The position numbers were made by a program, and so were the translations under genes. Under the pieces are notes generated by a model that did no database searches, was not told where the DNA came from, and saw nothing but the letters and a program-made list of their open reading frames with translations. A stretch of 34,166 nt of DNA from Pseudomonadota bacterium (GTDB taxonomy: Bacteria; Pseudomonadota; Alphaproteobacteria; Reyranellales; Reyranellaceae), in NCBI GenBank assembly GCA_023416135.1, contig JAEZIF010000209.1:1-34166 (forward strand). The letters run 5' to 3'. Shown here one piece after another: positions 17,994 through 26,005 of this stretch (position 1 is the first letter of the stretch; each line of letters opens with the position of its first letter).

Positions 17994-19283
17994 TCAGCCG
18001 TTGCGGGCCAGCACGTCGCCCGCGAGATAGAGAGAACCACAGATCAGGATGCGCATCGGCGCGGGCTGGGTGGCCAACAGGTCTTCCAACGCCGCGCCGA
18101 CGTCGTTTGCGGGCAGGCAGTCCAACCCGACTTCGGCGGCCCGCGCGCAGGCCTCCTGCGGCGTGTAGGCAGAGTGGCCCGCGATCGGCACGGCGCGCGC
18201 CGTGCGGGCGTAGCGTCCCAATGGCCGCAGGAAACCCGAGGCGTCCTTGGTCGTCAGCATGCCGAAGATCAGATAGAGCGGTAGCGCCGCCGGCTCCTTC
18301 GCCCACTCCTCCGCCTGACGCGCCAGCACGATGCCGCAGTCCTCGTTGTGGCCGCCGTCGAGCCAAAGTTCGCCGGCCGGCGGCAGCGCGTCGACCAACG
18401 GTCCACGCGCGAGCTTCTGCAACCGCGCCGGCCATTCGACCGATGCGAGCCCCTTGTGGATCGCCGCATCATCGATGCGGAACTGTGCGGCGCGCAGGCG
18501 CTCGATGCAGGCGACGGCGGTCGCCGCATTGTCGAGCTGGTGGGCGCCGACCAAGGCCGGTGCCGGCAGATCGAGCCCTAGAAGGTCGCTGTCGTAGCGG
18601 AAGCCGGCGGCGGTCGGCGTGACCTGCCATTCGCGCCCCATGCGGAACAGCGGCACGGCAAGCTCATCGGCTCTGGCGGCGATGACGCCGGCACTCGCCG
18701 CGCGCTGGCGACCGATAACCGCCGGCACGGCGCGCTTCAGGATGCCCGCCTTCTCCGCCGCGATCTTCTCCAGCGTGTCGCCGAGGAAGCTCGTGTGGTC
18801 GTAGCCGATCGGCGTGATGGCCGAAAGTGCCGGTTCGACCACGTTGGTGGTGTCCATGCGACCACCCATGCCGACCTCGATCACGGCGAGGTCGGCGGGC
18901 ACGCGGGCGAAGGCGAGGAAGGCCGCGACCGTGGTGATCTCGAAGAAGGTGATGGGCTGCTCGCGGTTGGCCTGCTCGGCCTCGACCAGAACGTCTTCGA
19001 GCAGATCATCGTCGATCAGCTCGCCCGCGACGCGGATGCGCTCGTTGAAGCGCACCAGGTGCGGTGACGTATAGACATGGACGCGATAGCCCGCCTTCTC
19101 GGCCATGGCGCGCAGGTAGGCGACCAGCGAACCCTTGCCGTTGGTGCCGGCGACATGCACCACCGGCGGCAGCTTCAGATGCGGCGAGCCGACATCCGCC
19201 AGCAGTCGTTCGATGCGGCCAAGCTCGAGATCGATGAGCTTGGGATGCAGCCGCATGAGGCGGTCGAGTATCGCATCGGTCAT
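17994..19283 (-). CDS. folC: Folylpolyglutamate/dihydrofolate synthase FolC
   Basis: Adds glutamate to dihydropteroate (making dihydrofolate) and extends the polyglutamate tail of folates. The 429-aa Mur-ligase-like protein has the P-loop HVAGTNGKGS near residue 43, TSPHLVRFNERIR, FFEITTVAAF, VGMGGRMDTTN and the C-terminal LDGGHNEDC. ATG 19283 has GAGGT about 8 nt upstream. It starts 18 nt after the accD stop, the usual accD-folC operon. It is convergent with trxA. Confidence 0.96.
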   Translation of the reverse strand: MTDAILDRLMRLHPKLIDLELGRIERLLADVGSPHLKLPPVVHVAGTNGKGSLVAYLRAMAEKAGYRVHVYTSPHLVRFNERIRVAGELIDDDLLEDVLVEAEQANREQPITFFEITTVAAFLAFARVPADLAVIEVGMGGRMDTTNVVEPALSAITPIGYDHTSFLGDTLEKIAAEKAGILKRAVPAVIGRQRAASAGVIAARADELAVPLFRMGREWQVTPTAAGFRYDSDLLGLDLPAPALVGAHQLDNAATAVACIERLRAAQFRIDDAAIHKGLASVEWPARLQKLARGPLVDALPPAGELWLDGGHNEDCGIVLARQAEEWAKEPAALPLYLIFGMLTTKDASGFLRPLGRYARTARAVPIAGHSAYTPQEACARAAEVGLDCLPANDVGAALEDLLATQPAPMRILICGSLYLAGDVLARNG

Positions 19284-19301
19284 CGACGGGACCTCGGGCT
19301 T

Positions 19302-20189
19302 CTAGCGGCCCGCGACAGCCAGACTGCGGCTCTCCGCAACCGGTTCCATCAGGAGCGAGACCAGGCGGATCAAGGTTTCCCGCAGCCTATGGCGGTGCAC
19401 GACGGCGTCGACCATGCCATGCTCCAGCAGGTACTCGGCGCGCTGGAAACCCTCCGGCAGCTCCTGGCGGATCGTGTCCTGGATGACGCGCGGGCCGGCG
19501 AAGCCGATCAGCGCGTCGGGTTCGGCGATGTGCACGTCGCCCAGCATGGCGAACGAGGCCGACACGCCGCCGGTCGTGGGATCGGTCAGCACGACGATGT
19601 AGGGCAGGCCGGCTTCCTTGACCTTGCGTACCGCGATGGTGGTGCGCGTGAGCTGCATCAGCGACAGGATGCCCTCCTGCATGCGCGCGCCGCCCGAAGC
19701 GGAGAAGACGATCAGCGGCGCCTTGCGCGCGACCGCGAGGTCGGCCGCCATCACCAGCCCTTCGCCCACTGCGGTGCCCATCGAGCCGCCCATGAAGTCG
19801 AAGTCGAGCAGCGCCATCACGGTGGCGCGGCCGCCCATCGTGCCGCTCGCCACGACCAGGGCGTCGCTGCGCCCCTCGGCCTTGGCCTGCGCCTCCTTGA
19901 GCTTGGCGTCATAGCGCTTGGTATCGCGGAACTTCAGCGGATCGACCGGCACGCGGGGCAGCGGATGCAGCTCGTACTTGCCCTCGTCGAACAGGTGGGG
20001 CAGCCGCTTCAGCGGCCGGATGCGCATATGGTGGCCGCAGTGGGTGCAGACCTCCTGGTTGGCCTCCCAGTCGCGCATGAACAACATCTGCTCGCACTTG
20101 GGGCACTTGAGCCAGAGATTGTCCGGCGTCTCCTTGCGCGAAATCAGGGCCTTGAGCTTGGGTCGGACGAAGTTCGTCAGCCAGTTCAT
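19302..20189 (-). CDS. accD: Acetyl-CoA carboxylase carboxyltransferase subunit beta
   Basis: Works with AccA to transfer carboxyl from carboxybiotin to acetyl-CoA, giving malonyl-CoA for fatty acid synthesis. The 295-aa protein starts MNWLTNFVRP. The N-terminal zinc ribbon has C29, C32, C48 and C51. The crotonase-like carboxyltransferase domain includes GGSMGTAVGEG, SASGGARMQEG and LTDPTTGGVSASFAMLGD. In many alphaproteobacteria accD-folC directly follow trpA; here a carboxypeptidase, an MBL hydrolase and a small unknown gene separate them. No strong Shine-Dalgarno is seen. Confidence 0.97.
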   Translation of the reverse strand: MNWLTNFVRPKLKALISRKETPDNLWLKCPKCEQMLFMRDWEANQEVCTHCGHHMRIRPLKRLPHLFDEGKYELHPLPRVPVDPLKFRDTKRYDAKLKEAQAKAEGRSDALVVASGTMGGRATVMALLDFDFMGGSMGTAVGEGLVMAADLAVARKAPLIVFSASGGARMQEGILSLMQLTRTTIAVRKVKEAGLPYIVVLTDPTTGGVSASFAMLGDVHIAEPDALIGFAGPRVIQDTIRQELPEGFQRAEYLLEHGMVDAVVHRHRLRETLIRLVSLLMEPVAESRSLAVAGR

Positions 20190-20235
20190 GGCGGCGGTAT
20201 CGCACGAACCGCCGCCCCGGCCAAGGCGGCGCAGA

Positions 20236-21459
20236 TCAGCGCCAGAAGGAGCCGAAGGGAGCGGCGATTTCCTGGGGTTTCTTCACCTGGCAGAACAGTT
20301 TTCGTGCCTGGTAGTCGGCGCACAGGGCCTGCGCTGTGGCGGGCTCGAGGTCGGCGATGATGGCGGCCTGCCTGGTCACCTTGTTGGCGGTGATCGGCAG
20401 GATCCATTCCTTGCCGAGCCGCGTGAAGCCCAGCCGGGCGATATCCGACTGGCCGACATCGTAAGCCTGCCGCGCCGAACGCCAGTCGGGATAGGTGCCG
20501 AGCCACGCGGCATCGCCCGGCATGTCGTAGCGGATGGTGCCGCACTCGCTCTGGTCGAGCACCGTTACCGGGCCACCCTGACCGTTGCGGATCTGCCAGA
20601 TCTTGGGCCGATTGCCGCCGGTCTTCATCGCATAGCCCTCGTCGAGCAGGCGAATGATGAACTCATCGCGCAGGTCGGCGCGTCGGAAGCCGAAGGCGAC
20701 GGCGATCAGCCGCCGCCCGTCACGCACCGCGCTGCCCACGATGTTGAAGCCCGAGGCGCAGACGAATCCGGTCTTCAGTCCGTCGGCGTAAGGTGCATAT
20801 AGCTCGAGGAACTTAATGCCCGGTCCGACCTTGGTCTTGCCGAGGTAGAACTCCTGGGTGTGGAAGTAGCTGTAGTACTCCGGGAACTGCTTCACCAAAG
20901 CCATGGCCAGCAGCGCCATGTCGCGCGCGGTGGTGAGCTGACCACCATCGGGCAGGCCGCTTGCGTTGCGGAACTGGGTGGCGTTCATGCCGATGCGCGC
21001 TGCGGTTTCTGTCATGCGCACGCCGAAGGCTGCCTCCGAACCCGAGATCAGCTCGGCAAAACCCGTGGCCACGTCGTTGGCCGAGCGGGCCACCAGCGCC
21101 TGCAGCCCCTGCTCGACGGTTATGGCCTGTCCGGCGGCCAGGCCGAGCTTGGAGGGGGGCTTGGCTCGGGCCACTTCCGACAGTGCCATGGGCGAGGCGA
21201 GCGTAAGCCGCCCCGCCTTCAGTTCCTCGAAGACGATGTAGATCGTCATCATCTTGGTGAGCGAGGCAGGGTGCCAGAAGGCGCCGGCATTGCGGTCCAG
21301 CAGGGTCTCTCCGGTCGCGGCATCGACCACCACGTAGGGCCCGGCCTGGACGGGACCCGACGGCGTGGTCACAGCGGCGATCTGGGCCTCAGCCGGGAGG
21401 GCGAGGCCGATCAGGACGAGAATGCCAAGCAGATGACGCAGGTTCATTGCCCCCGACAC
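20236..21459 (-). CDS. D-alanyl-D-alanine carboxypeptidase (PBP5/6 family)
   Basis: An exported low-molecular-weight penicillin-binding protein that trims the terminal D-Ala of peptidoglycan stem peptides. The 407-aa product starts with a signal peptide (LLGILVLIGLALPAEA, cleavage near residue 25). The three active-site motifs are SLTK (S66-K69), SAN (S126-N128) and KTG (K229-G231). The C-terminal 80 or so residues (AAWLGTYPDWRSARQA onwards) look like a degenerate SPOR domain, which could bind septal glycan; this is tentative. The start is GTG 21459, with GGGCGG 6 nt upstream; ATG 21447 also gives an intact signal peptide. The gene is divergent from the MBL-fold gene. Confidence 0.9.
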   Translation of the reverse strand: MSGAMNLRHLLGILVLIGLALPAEAQIAAVTTPSGPVQAGPYVVVDAATGETLLDRNAGAFWHPASLTKMMTIYIVFEELKAGRLTLASPMALSEVARAKPPSKLGLAAGQAITVEQGLQALVARSANDVATGFAELISGSEAAFGVRMTETAARIGMNATQFRNASGLPDGGQLTTARDMALLAMALVKQFPEYYSYFHTQEFYLGKTKVGPGIKFLELYAPYADGLKTGFVCASGFNIVGSAVRDGRRLIAVAFGFRRADLRDEFIIRLLDEGYAMKTGGNRPKIWQIRNGQGGPVTVLDQSECGTIRYDMPGDAAWLGTYPDWRSARQAYDVGQSDIARLGFTRLGKEWILPITANKVTRQAAIIADLEPATAQALCADYQARKLFCQVKKPQEIAAPFGSFWR

Positions 21460-21517
21460 AGCAATCCGCCCAGCATACGCCCTTCCGCGCGCCCGCGGGA
21501 GGCATTAGATCGGTGGA

Positions 21518-22186
21518 ATGCTCAAAGTCATGATCGCCCCCGTCACCGCGTTCCAGCAGAACTGTTCCATCGTCTGGTGCGACGAGACCATGGAAGGTAC
21601 CGCCGTCGATCCGGGCGGCGACTTCGACATGCTGAAGGCCGCGATCGCGCAGCAGGGCATCAAGGTCACCAAGGTGCTGCTGACCCACGGCCATGTCGAC
21701 CATGCCTCGGCCGCCGGCACCATGGCCGAGCACTACGGCGTGAAGATCGAGGGGCCGCACGAGGACGACCTGTTCCTGATCGAGGGCCTGCCCGACTCCG
21801 GCCGCAAGTACAACTTCCCGGCCTACAAGCCGTTCGTGCCTGACCGCTGGCTCACCAACGGTGAGACGGTGAGCCTCGGCAACCTCACCTTCGACGTGGT
21901 GCACTGCCCCGGCCACACGCCCGGTCACGTCGTGTTCGTGCACAAGCCCGCGAAGGTGGCCTTCGTCGGCGACGTGCTGTTCCGAGGCTCGATCGGCCGC
22001 ACGGATTTTCCCCGCGGCAACCACGAGCAGTTGCTCGGCTCGATCCGCAAGCGCTTGTGGCCGCTCGGCGACGACATCACCTTCGTCCCGGGTCACGGCC
22101 AGACCTCGACGTTCGGCTGGGAGCGCAAGACCAATCCGTTCGTCGCCGATCTGCTGTTCGACGACGAAGATGACTCACCGGCCTGA
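21518..22186 (+). CDS. MBL-fold metallo-hydrolase, glyoxalase II-like
   Basis: A 222-aa metallo-beta-lactamase-fold hydrolase. The metal-binding motif THGHVDH (H57, H59, D61, H62) is complete. It is followed by CPGHTPGHVVF (third histidine), GDVLFRGSIGRTDFP (bridging aspartate) and PGHGQTSTFGWERKTNP. This pattern is that of YcbL-like type II glyoxalases, which hydrolyse S-lactoylglutathione or similar thioesters; the exact substrate cannot be read from sequence. It is a single gene, divergent from the carboxypeptidase across 58 bp and convergent with the next gene across 30 bp. Confidence 0.88.
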   Translation: MLKVMIAPVTAFQQNCSIVWCDETMEGTAVDPGGDFDMLKAAIAQQGIKVTKVLLTHGHVDHASAAGTMAEHYGVKIEGPHEDDLFLIEGLPDSGRKYNFPAYKPFVPDRWLTNGETVSLGNLTFDVVHCPGHTPGHVVFVHKPAKVAFVGDVLFRGSIGRTDFPRGNHEQLLGSIRKRLWPLGDDITFVPGHGQTSTFGWERKTNPFVADLLFDDEDDSPA

Positions 22187-22216
22187 TCGCTGCGAAGTCG
22201 TCAGTCGATTCGACCG

Positions 22217-22597
22217 CTACGGCAGGAGTCCAAGCGACGACTGCAGGGCCTGCTGGCCGGCCGCCAGCGCCGGCGGCATGTCTCCGACGACGTGCGTCTG
22301 GTCGTAGCGTTCACGGACGTAGTCGACCCCGTGGCGCAGCATGTCCTTGGTGAAGCGCGCCGGCTTCGCCGCCAGGGCGGCAAGCACATCGGGTGAGCGC
22401 TCGTGGACCGGCCGCGAGAATGCGGCGAGCTCGACCTCCGCGACGAGATGCATACCGCACGCCATCGCACCGAGGGCGTAGGAGAGGCATTCTTCCTCCC
22501 AGCGATCGGGTTCGCGATGTTCAGCATCGAGGAGATCGAGGGCAGCGACGAAGCTGTCGTAAAGCCGGTTCTTGCGCTCGATGTCCATCGACTGCAT
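22217..22597 (-). CDS. Small conserved-looking protein of unknown function
   Basis: A 126-aa protein that I do not recognise. It begins MQSMDIERKNRLYDSF and is mostly helical in appearance, acidic in the first half (LDLLDAEHREPDRWEEECL), and ends in a short apolar tail (QQALQSSLGLLP). No signal peptide or membrane segment is seen, and the two cysteines (CLSYALGAMAC) are not arranged as a metal site. GGAGG at 22604-22608, 6 nt before ATG 22597, supports this start over upstream in-frame ATGs. An overlapping minus-strand frame of similar length is arginine/serine-rich and looks like a shadow. It lies downstream of trpA, separated by 98 bp, so its link to tryptophan synthesis is uncertain. Confidence 0.7.
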   Translation of the reverse strand: MQSMDIERKNRLYDSFVAALDLLDAEHREPDRWEEECLSYALGAMACGMHLVAEVELAAFSRPVHERSPDVLAALAAKPARFTKDMLRHGVDYVRERYDQTHVVGDMPPALAAGQQALQSSLGLLP

Positions 22598-22603
22598 GCG
22601 CGT

Positions 22604-22608
22604 CCTCC
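22604..22608 (-). promoter_or_regulatory. Ribosome-binding site deciding the start of the small unknown gene
   Basis: GGAGG on the minus strand, 6 nt before ATG 22597. It is a near-ideal Shine-Dalgarno and the main evidence that the reading frame is real and begins here. Confidence 0.7.
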
Positions 22609-22695
22609 ACGTTTTGGTCGGGCGCATATGGGCGCGGGACCGTGACCCGGCAATGACGGTCGGGCCACGTTCCAGATTGGTCACAGCCGCAACGG

Positions 22696-23529
22696 TTACG
22701 GTTTGCTTACGCTGCGCACGCCGCCTGCAAGTGCCTCGACGTCGGCGAGCACGCCGGCGGTGAGACCGGGCGTGGGCTTGCCGTCGGCGTCGAGCCCGGC
22801 CTTCACGCGATCGACGATGGCCGTGCCGACGACAGCCGCATCGGCGTGACGCGCCACGGCCGCCGCCTGCTCGGGCGTCCTGATGCCGAAGCCCACGCCG
22901 ACCGGCAGCTTGGTGTGGCGCTTGATGCGTGCGACGTGCGTGGCGACCGCCTCCTCCGTCGCCGACTTGGTGCCGGTGATGCCGAGCACCGAGGCGAAAT
23001 AGACGAAGCCCGCCGAATAGTTCAGCACCGCCGGCAGGCGCTTGTCGTCGGTCGTCGGCGCGGTCAGCAGCACCGTGTCGAGGCCGTGCGCCTCGGCGTG
23101 CGGTTTCAGCTCGTCGGCCTCCTCCGGCGGCAGATCGACCAGGATGAATCCGTCGACGCCGGCCGCCGCGGCTTCCTTGCAGAAGCGTTCGACGCCGCGC
23201 TGATAGAGGAGGTTGTAGTAGCCCATCAGCAGGATCGGCGTGTCGTTGTCGCCGGTCTCCTCGCGGAAGCGGCGCACCATGCCGAAGGTGCCGTCGACGG
23301 TCATGCCGGCCCTGAGCGCGCGCTGGCCTGCGACCTGGATCGACGGACCGTCGGCCATCGGATCGGTGAACGGCATGCCGAGTTCGATCAGGTCGGCGCC
23401 GGCCGCCGGCAGACCCTTCAGGATCTCGTAGCTCAGCTCGGCATTGGGATCGCCGGCCGAGATGTAGATCACGAGCCCGGCGCGCTTGTCGGCCTTGAGC
23501 TTATCGAAACGCTTGGTGATGCGACTCAT
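22696..23529 (-). CDS. trpA: Tryptophan synthase alpha subunit
   Basis: Cleaves indole-3-glycerol phosphate to indole and glyceraldehyde-3-phosphate; the indole is channelled to TrpB. The 277-aa TIM barrel has the catalytic segment LIELGMPFTDPMADGPSIQ (catalytic Glu and Asp), FILVDLPPEEA, and the phosphate-binding GVGFGIRTPEQA and AAVVGTAIVD. It starts one base after the trpB stop, so the two are translationally coupled. It is the last recognised trp gene of this minus-strand cluster. Confidence 0.97.
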   Translation of the reverse strand: MSRITKRFDKLKADKRAGLVIYISAGDPNAELSYEILKGLPAAGADLIELGMPFTDPMADGPSIQVAGQRALRAGMTVDGTFGMVRRFREETGDNDTPILLMGYYNLLYQRGVERFCKEAAAAGVDGFILVDLPPEEADELKPHAEAHGLDTVLLTAPTTDDKRLPAVLNYSAGFVYFASVLGITGTKSATEEAVATHVARIKRHTKLPVGVGFGIRTPEQAAAVARHADAAVVGTAIVDRVKAGLDADGKPTPGLTAGVLADVEALAGGVRSVSKP

Positions 23530-23530
23530 C

Positions 23531-24745
23531 TCAGACCTTCATGCCCAGCCGTTCGGCGACGGCGAACACGTCCTTGTCGCCACGGCCACAGAGATTCATG
23601 ACCAGCAGATTGTCCCTGGGCAGCGTTGGCGCGAGCTTGGTGACGTGGGCCAATGCATGCGCGGGCTCGAGCGCCGGGATGATGCCCTCGAGCTTGCACA
23701 GCAGCTGGAACGCGGCCAGCGCCTCGTTGTCGGTCGCCGACACATACTCGACGCGGCCCTGCTCCTTCAGCCATGAGTGCTCCGGACCGATGCCGGGATA
23801 GTCGAGGCCGGCCGAGATCGAATGCGCCTCGGTGATCTGGCCTTCCTTGTCCTGCAGCAAATAGGTGCGATTGCCGTGCAGCACGCCGGGGCGGCCGCCG
23901 GTCAGCGACGCGGCATGCTCGCCGGTCTCCACGCCCTTGCCGCCGGCTTCGACGCCGACGATGCGCACGCCCTTGTCGTCGAGGAAGGGATGGAACAGGC
24001 CCATGGCATTGGAGCCACCGCCGATACAGGCGACCAGCGTGTCGGGCAGCCGACCCTCCATCTCCATGATCTGCGTGCGCACCTCGTTGCCGATCACGCA
24101 CTGGAAGTCGCGCACCATGGCCGGATAGGGATGCGGTCCCGCCACCGTGCCGATGCAATAGAAGGTCGTCTCGCAGGTCGCCACCCAGTCGCGCAGCGCC
24201 TCGTTCATGGCGTCCTTCAGGGTCGACGATCCGGACGTCACCGGCCGCACCTCGGCACCCAGCATCTTCATGCGGAACACGTTGGGTGCCTGGCGCTCGA
24301 CGTCGACCGAGCCCATGAATACGACGCAGGGAATGTCGAACAGCGCGCAGGCCGTCGCCGTGGCAACGCCGTGCTGGCCGGCGCCCGTCTCGGCGATGAC
24401 GCGCGTCTTGCCCATCCGCTTGGCCAAAAGCACCTGGCCCAGCACGTTGTTGATCTTGTGGCTGCCCGTGTGGTTCAGCTCGTCGCGCTTGAAGTAGATC
24501 TTCGCGCCGCCGAGATGCCTGGTCAGGCGTTCCGCGTAGTAAAGCGGGCTCGGCCGACCGGCATACTGGGCCAGGAGATAGTTCAGCTCGCCCTGGAACT
24601 GCGGATCGGCCTTGGCCTCGGTGTAGGCCTTCTCCAGGTCGAGGATCAGCGGCATCAACGTCTCGGCGACGTAGCGGCCGCCGAAAAGGCCGAAATGCCC
24701 GCGCTCGTCGGGGCCGGTACGGAAAGTGTTGGGTGAGGTTGCCAT
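23531..24745 (-). CDS. trpB: Tryptophan synthase beta subunit
   Basis: A PLP enzyme that condenses indole with L-serine to form L-tryptophan via an enzyme-bound aminoacrylate. The 404-aa protein has the PLP lysine K97 in NHTGSHKINN, the catalytic glutamate in AETGAGQHG, the phosphate-binding GGGSNAMG and C-terminal NLCGRGDKD. ATG 24745 is used, with AGGAA 5 nt upstream; an in-frame extension further upstream is arginine/proline-rich and not protein-like. The ribosome-binding site abuts a perfect inverted repeat (24753-24788). A RidA-family gene lies immediately upstream, unlike the usual direct trpF-trpB order. Confidence 0.97.
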   Translation of the reverse strand: MATSPNTFRTGPDERGHFGLFGGRYVAETLMPLILDLEKAYTEAKADPQFQGELNYLLAQYAGRPSPLYYAERLTRHLGGAKIYFKRDELNHTGSHKINNVLGQVLLAKRMGKTRVIAETGAGQHGVATATACALFDIPCVVFMGSVDVERQAPNVFRMKMLGAEVRPVTSGSSTLKDAMNEALRDWVATCETTFYCIGTVAGPHPYPAMVRDFQCVIGNEVRTQIMEMEGRLPDTLVACIGGGSNAMGLFHPFLDDKGVRIVGVEAGGKGVETGEHAASLTGGRPGVLHGNRTYLLQDKEGQITEAHSISAGLDYPGIGPEHSWLKEQGRVEYVSATDNEALAAFQLLCKLEGIIPALEPAHALAHVTKLAPTLPRDNLLVMNLCGRGDKDVFAVAERLGMKV

Positions 24746-24752
24746 TGCTGTT

Positions 24753-24788
24753 CCTGTCGGGACGCGCGGACTTAGCAGTCCCGACAGG
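24753..24788 (-). promoter_or_regulatory. Perfect 11-bp inverted repeat over the trpB ribosome-binding site
   Basis: CCTGTCGGGAC (24753-24763) and GTCCCGACAGG (24778-24788, plus-strand reading) are perfect inverted repeats around a 14-nt loop, in the 58-bp gap between the RidA-family gene and trpB. In the mRNA the promoter-distal arm ends in AGG, the core of the trpB Shine-Dalgarno, so folding should partly hide it. There is no T-run after it. It may be a translational control element, an mRNA processing site or a protein-binding dyad. Confidence 0.45.
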
Positions 24789-24803
24789 GGTCGGTCAAAA
24801 GGC

Positions 24804-25355
24804 CTATCTGCGCTTGCTCTTCGCCGATTTCTTCTTAGCCTTGGGCGCCGCCTTGCGGCTCGCCGCGGGCTTGGCGGCGGCGCGGCGGACCGGCGCATCC
24901 TCGACCTCGACGATCACCTCGATCTCTACGGGAATGCCGCGCGGTAGCGAGCCCACGCCGACCGCCGACCGCGCATGCCGACCGCGATCGCCGAACACCG
25001 AGACGAAGAGATCGGAGCAACCGTTGATCACCTCGGGCTGCTCGCCGAATTCCGGCGTGGCATTGACCATGCCCAAAAGCTTGACGATGCGCTTGACGCG
25101 ATCGAGGTCGCCCAACTCGGCCTTCATCACGGCGATCAGGCTCAAGCCGGTCTGGCGGGCATACTCGTAGCCCTGCTCCTTGGTGAAGTCGCGGCCGACC
25201 TTGCCCACGGGCAGCGGATGGCCCGGCAGGCCAGGCCCTTTGCCGGCGAGATAGAGCAGGTTGCCGGTGCGGACGGCGTTCACATAGTTGGCCATCGGCG
25301 AGGTCGGCTTGGTGAGCTCGATGTCGAGCTCCTTCAGCCGCTGTTCGGTCTTCAT
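24804..25355 (-). CDS. RidA-family protein with lysine-rich C-terminal tail
   Basis: A member of the RidA/YjgF/UK114 family, whose best-known members hydrolyse 2-aminoacrylate and related enamines released by PLP enzymes. The core (residues 1-155) contains LYLAGKGPGL, AVMKAELGDLDRVKRIVKLLG and RSAVGVGSLPRGIPVEIE. R129 and E144 align with catalytic R105 and E120 of E. coli RidA; the cysteine at position 107 is alanine here. A tail of 27 residues (157-183) is 13 Lys/Arg plus Ala, Pro and Ser, resembling histone H1 or nucleic-acid-binding tails and unusual for RidA. ATG 25355 has AAAGGGGA upstream. It lies 11 bp after trpF and 58 bp before trpB, so it should be co-expressed with both. Confidence 0.88.
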   Translation of the reverse strand: MKTEQRLKELDIELTKPTSPMANYVNAVRTGNLLYLAGKGPGLPGHPLPVGKVGRDFTKEQGYEYARQTGLSLIAVMKAELGDLDRVKRIVKLLGMVNATPEFGEQPEVINGCSDLFVSVFGDRGRHARSAVGVGSLPRGIPVEIEVIVEVEDAPVRRAAAKPAASRKAAPKAKKKSAKSKRR

Positions 25356-25366
25356 GCGGTCCCCTT

Positions 25367-26005
25367 TCAGAGCGCCTTCACGCGATCGAGGAAGGCGCGG
25401 ATCAAGTCGACCGATTTCACACCCCGGCTCGATTCGACGCCAGAGGAAACGTCGACACCGCGCGCGCCGGTCACGCGAACGGCCTCGGCGACGTTGTCGG
25501 TCGTGAGACCGCCGGCCAGCAACCACGGCAGCGGCACGGTGTGGCCGGACAGGAACGTCCAGTCGAAGACCTTGGCATTGCCGCCCGGCAGGATGCCTCC
25601 GGCAGGCTCGAACATCAGCCGGTCGGCCGCCGCAGCATAGGCCGCGATGCCGCGCGCGACGTCGCTCGCCTCGCCGACCTTGATCACCTTCATCACCGGC
25701 TTGCCGGTGCGTGCCTTGATCACGGCGATCCGCTCGGGCGTCTCATCGCCCTGGAGCTGCACCAGATCGATGGCGCCGGTCGCCAGCCGTTCGTCGAGCA
25801 GCGCGTCGTCGGGATCGACGAACAGGCCGACGCGGGTGACGCTCTTCGGCACGCGCGCGCCCAGCGCCTTCAGCACGTCGTTGGAAGCGACATGACGCGG
25901 CGAGCGCGGATAGGTGACGAAGCCCACGAACCGAGCGCCGCCGGCGACCGCGGCATCGAGCGTTTCCGACGTCGTCAGGCCGCAGATCTTGGCCTCGACG
26001 CTCAC
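25367..26005 (-). CDS. trpF: Phosphoribosylanthranilate isomerase
   Basis: Isomerises N-(5-phosphoribosyl)anthranilate to CdRP in tryptophan synthesis. The 212-aa TIM barrel has the catalytic cysteine in KICGLT (C8), LVQLQGDE, LAGGLTTDNV and the catalytic aspartate in GVDVSSGVE. The GTG at 26005 overlaps the pyrF stop by four bases (GTGA), so the two are translationally coupled. The overlapping pyrF and trpF are followed 11 bp later by the RidA-family gene. Confidence 0.95.
   Translation of the reverse strand: MSVEAKICGLTTSETLDAAVAGGARFVGFVTYPRSPRHVASNDVLKALGARVPKSVTRVGLFVDPDDALLDERLATGAIDLVQLQGDETPERIAVIKARTGKPVMKVIKVGEASDVARGIAAYAAAADRLMFEPAGGILPGGNAKVFDWTFLSGHTVPLPWLLAGGLTTDNVAEAVRVTGARGVDVSSGVESSRGVKSVDLIRAFLDRVKAL

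Noticed and set aside
22201..22668. A second minus-strand frame overlapping the small unknown gene
   Set aside because: It is rich in Arg, Ser and Cys and has no ribosome-binding site, while the other frame has GGAGG and normal composition.
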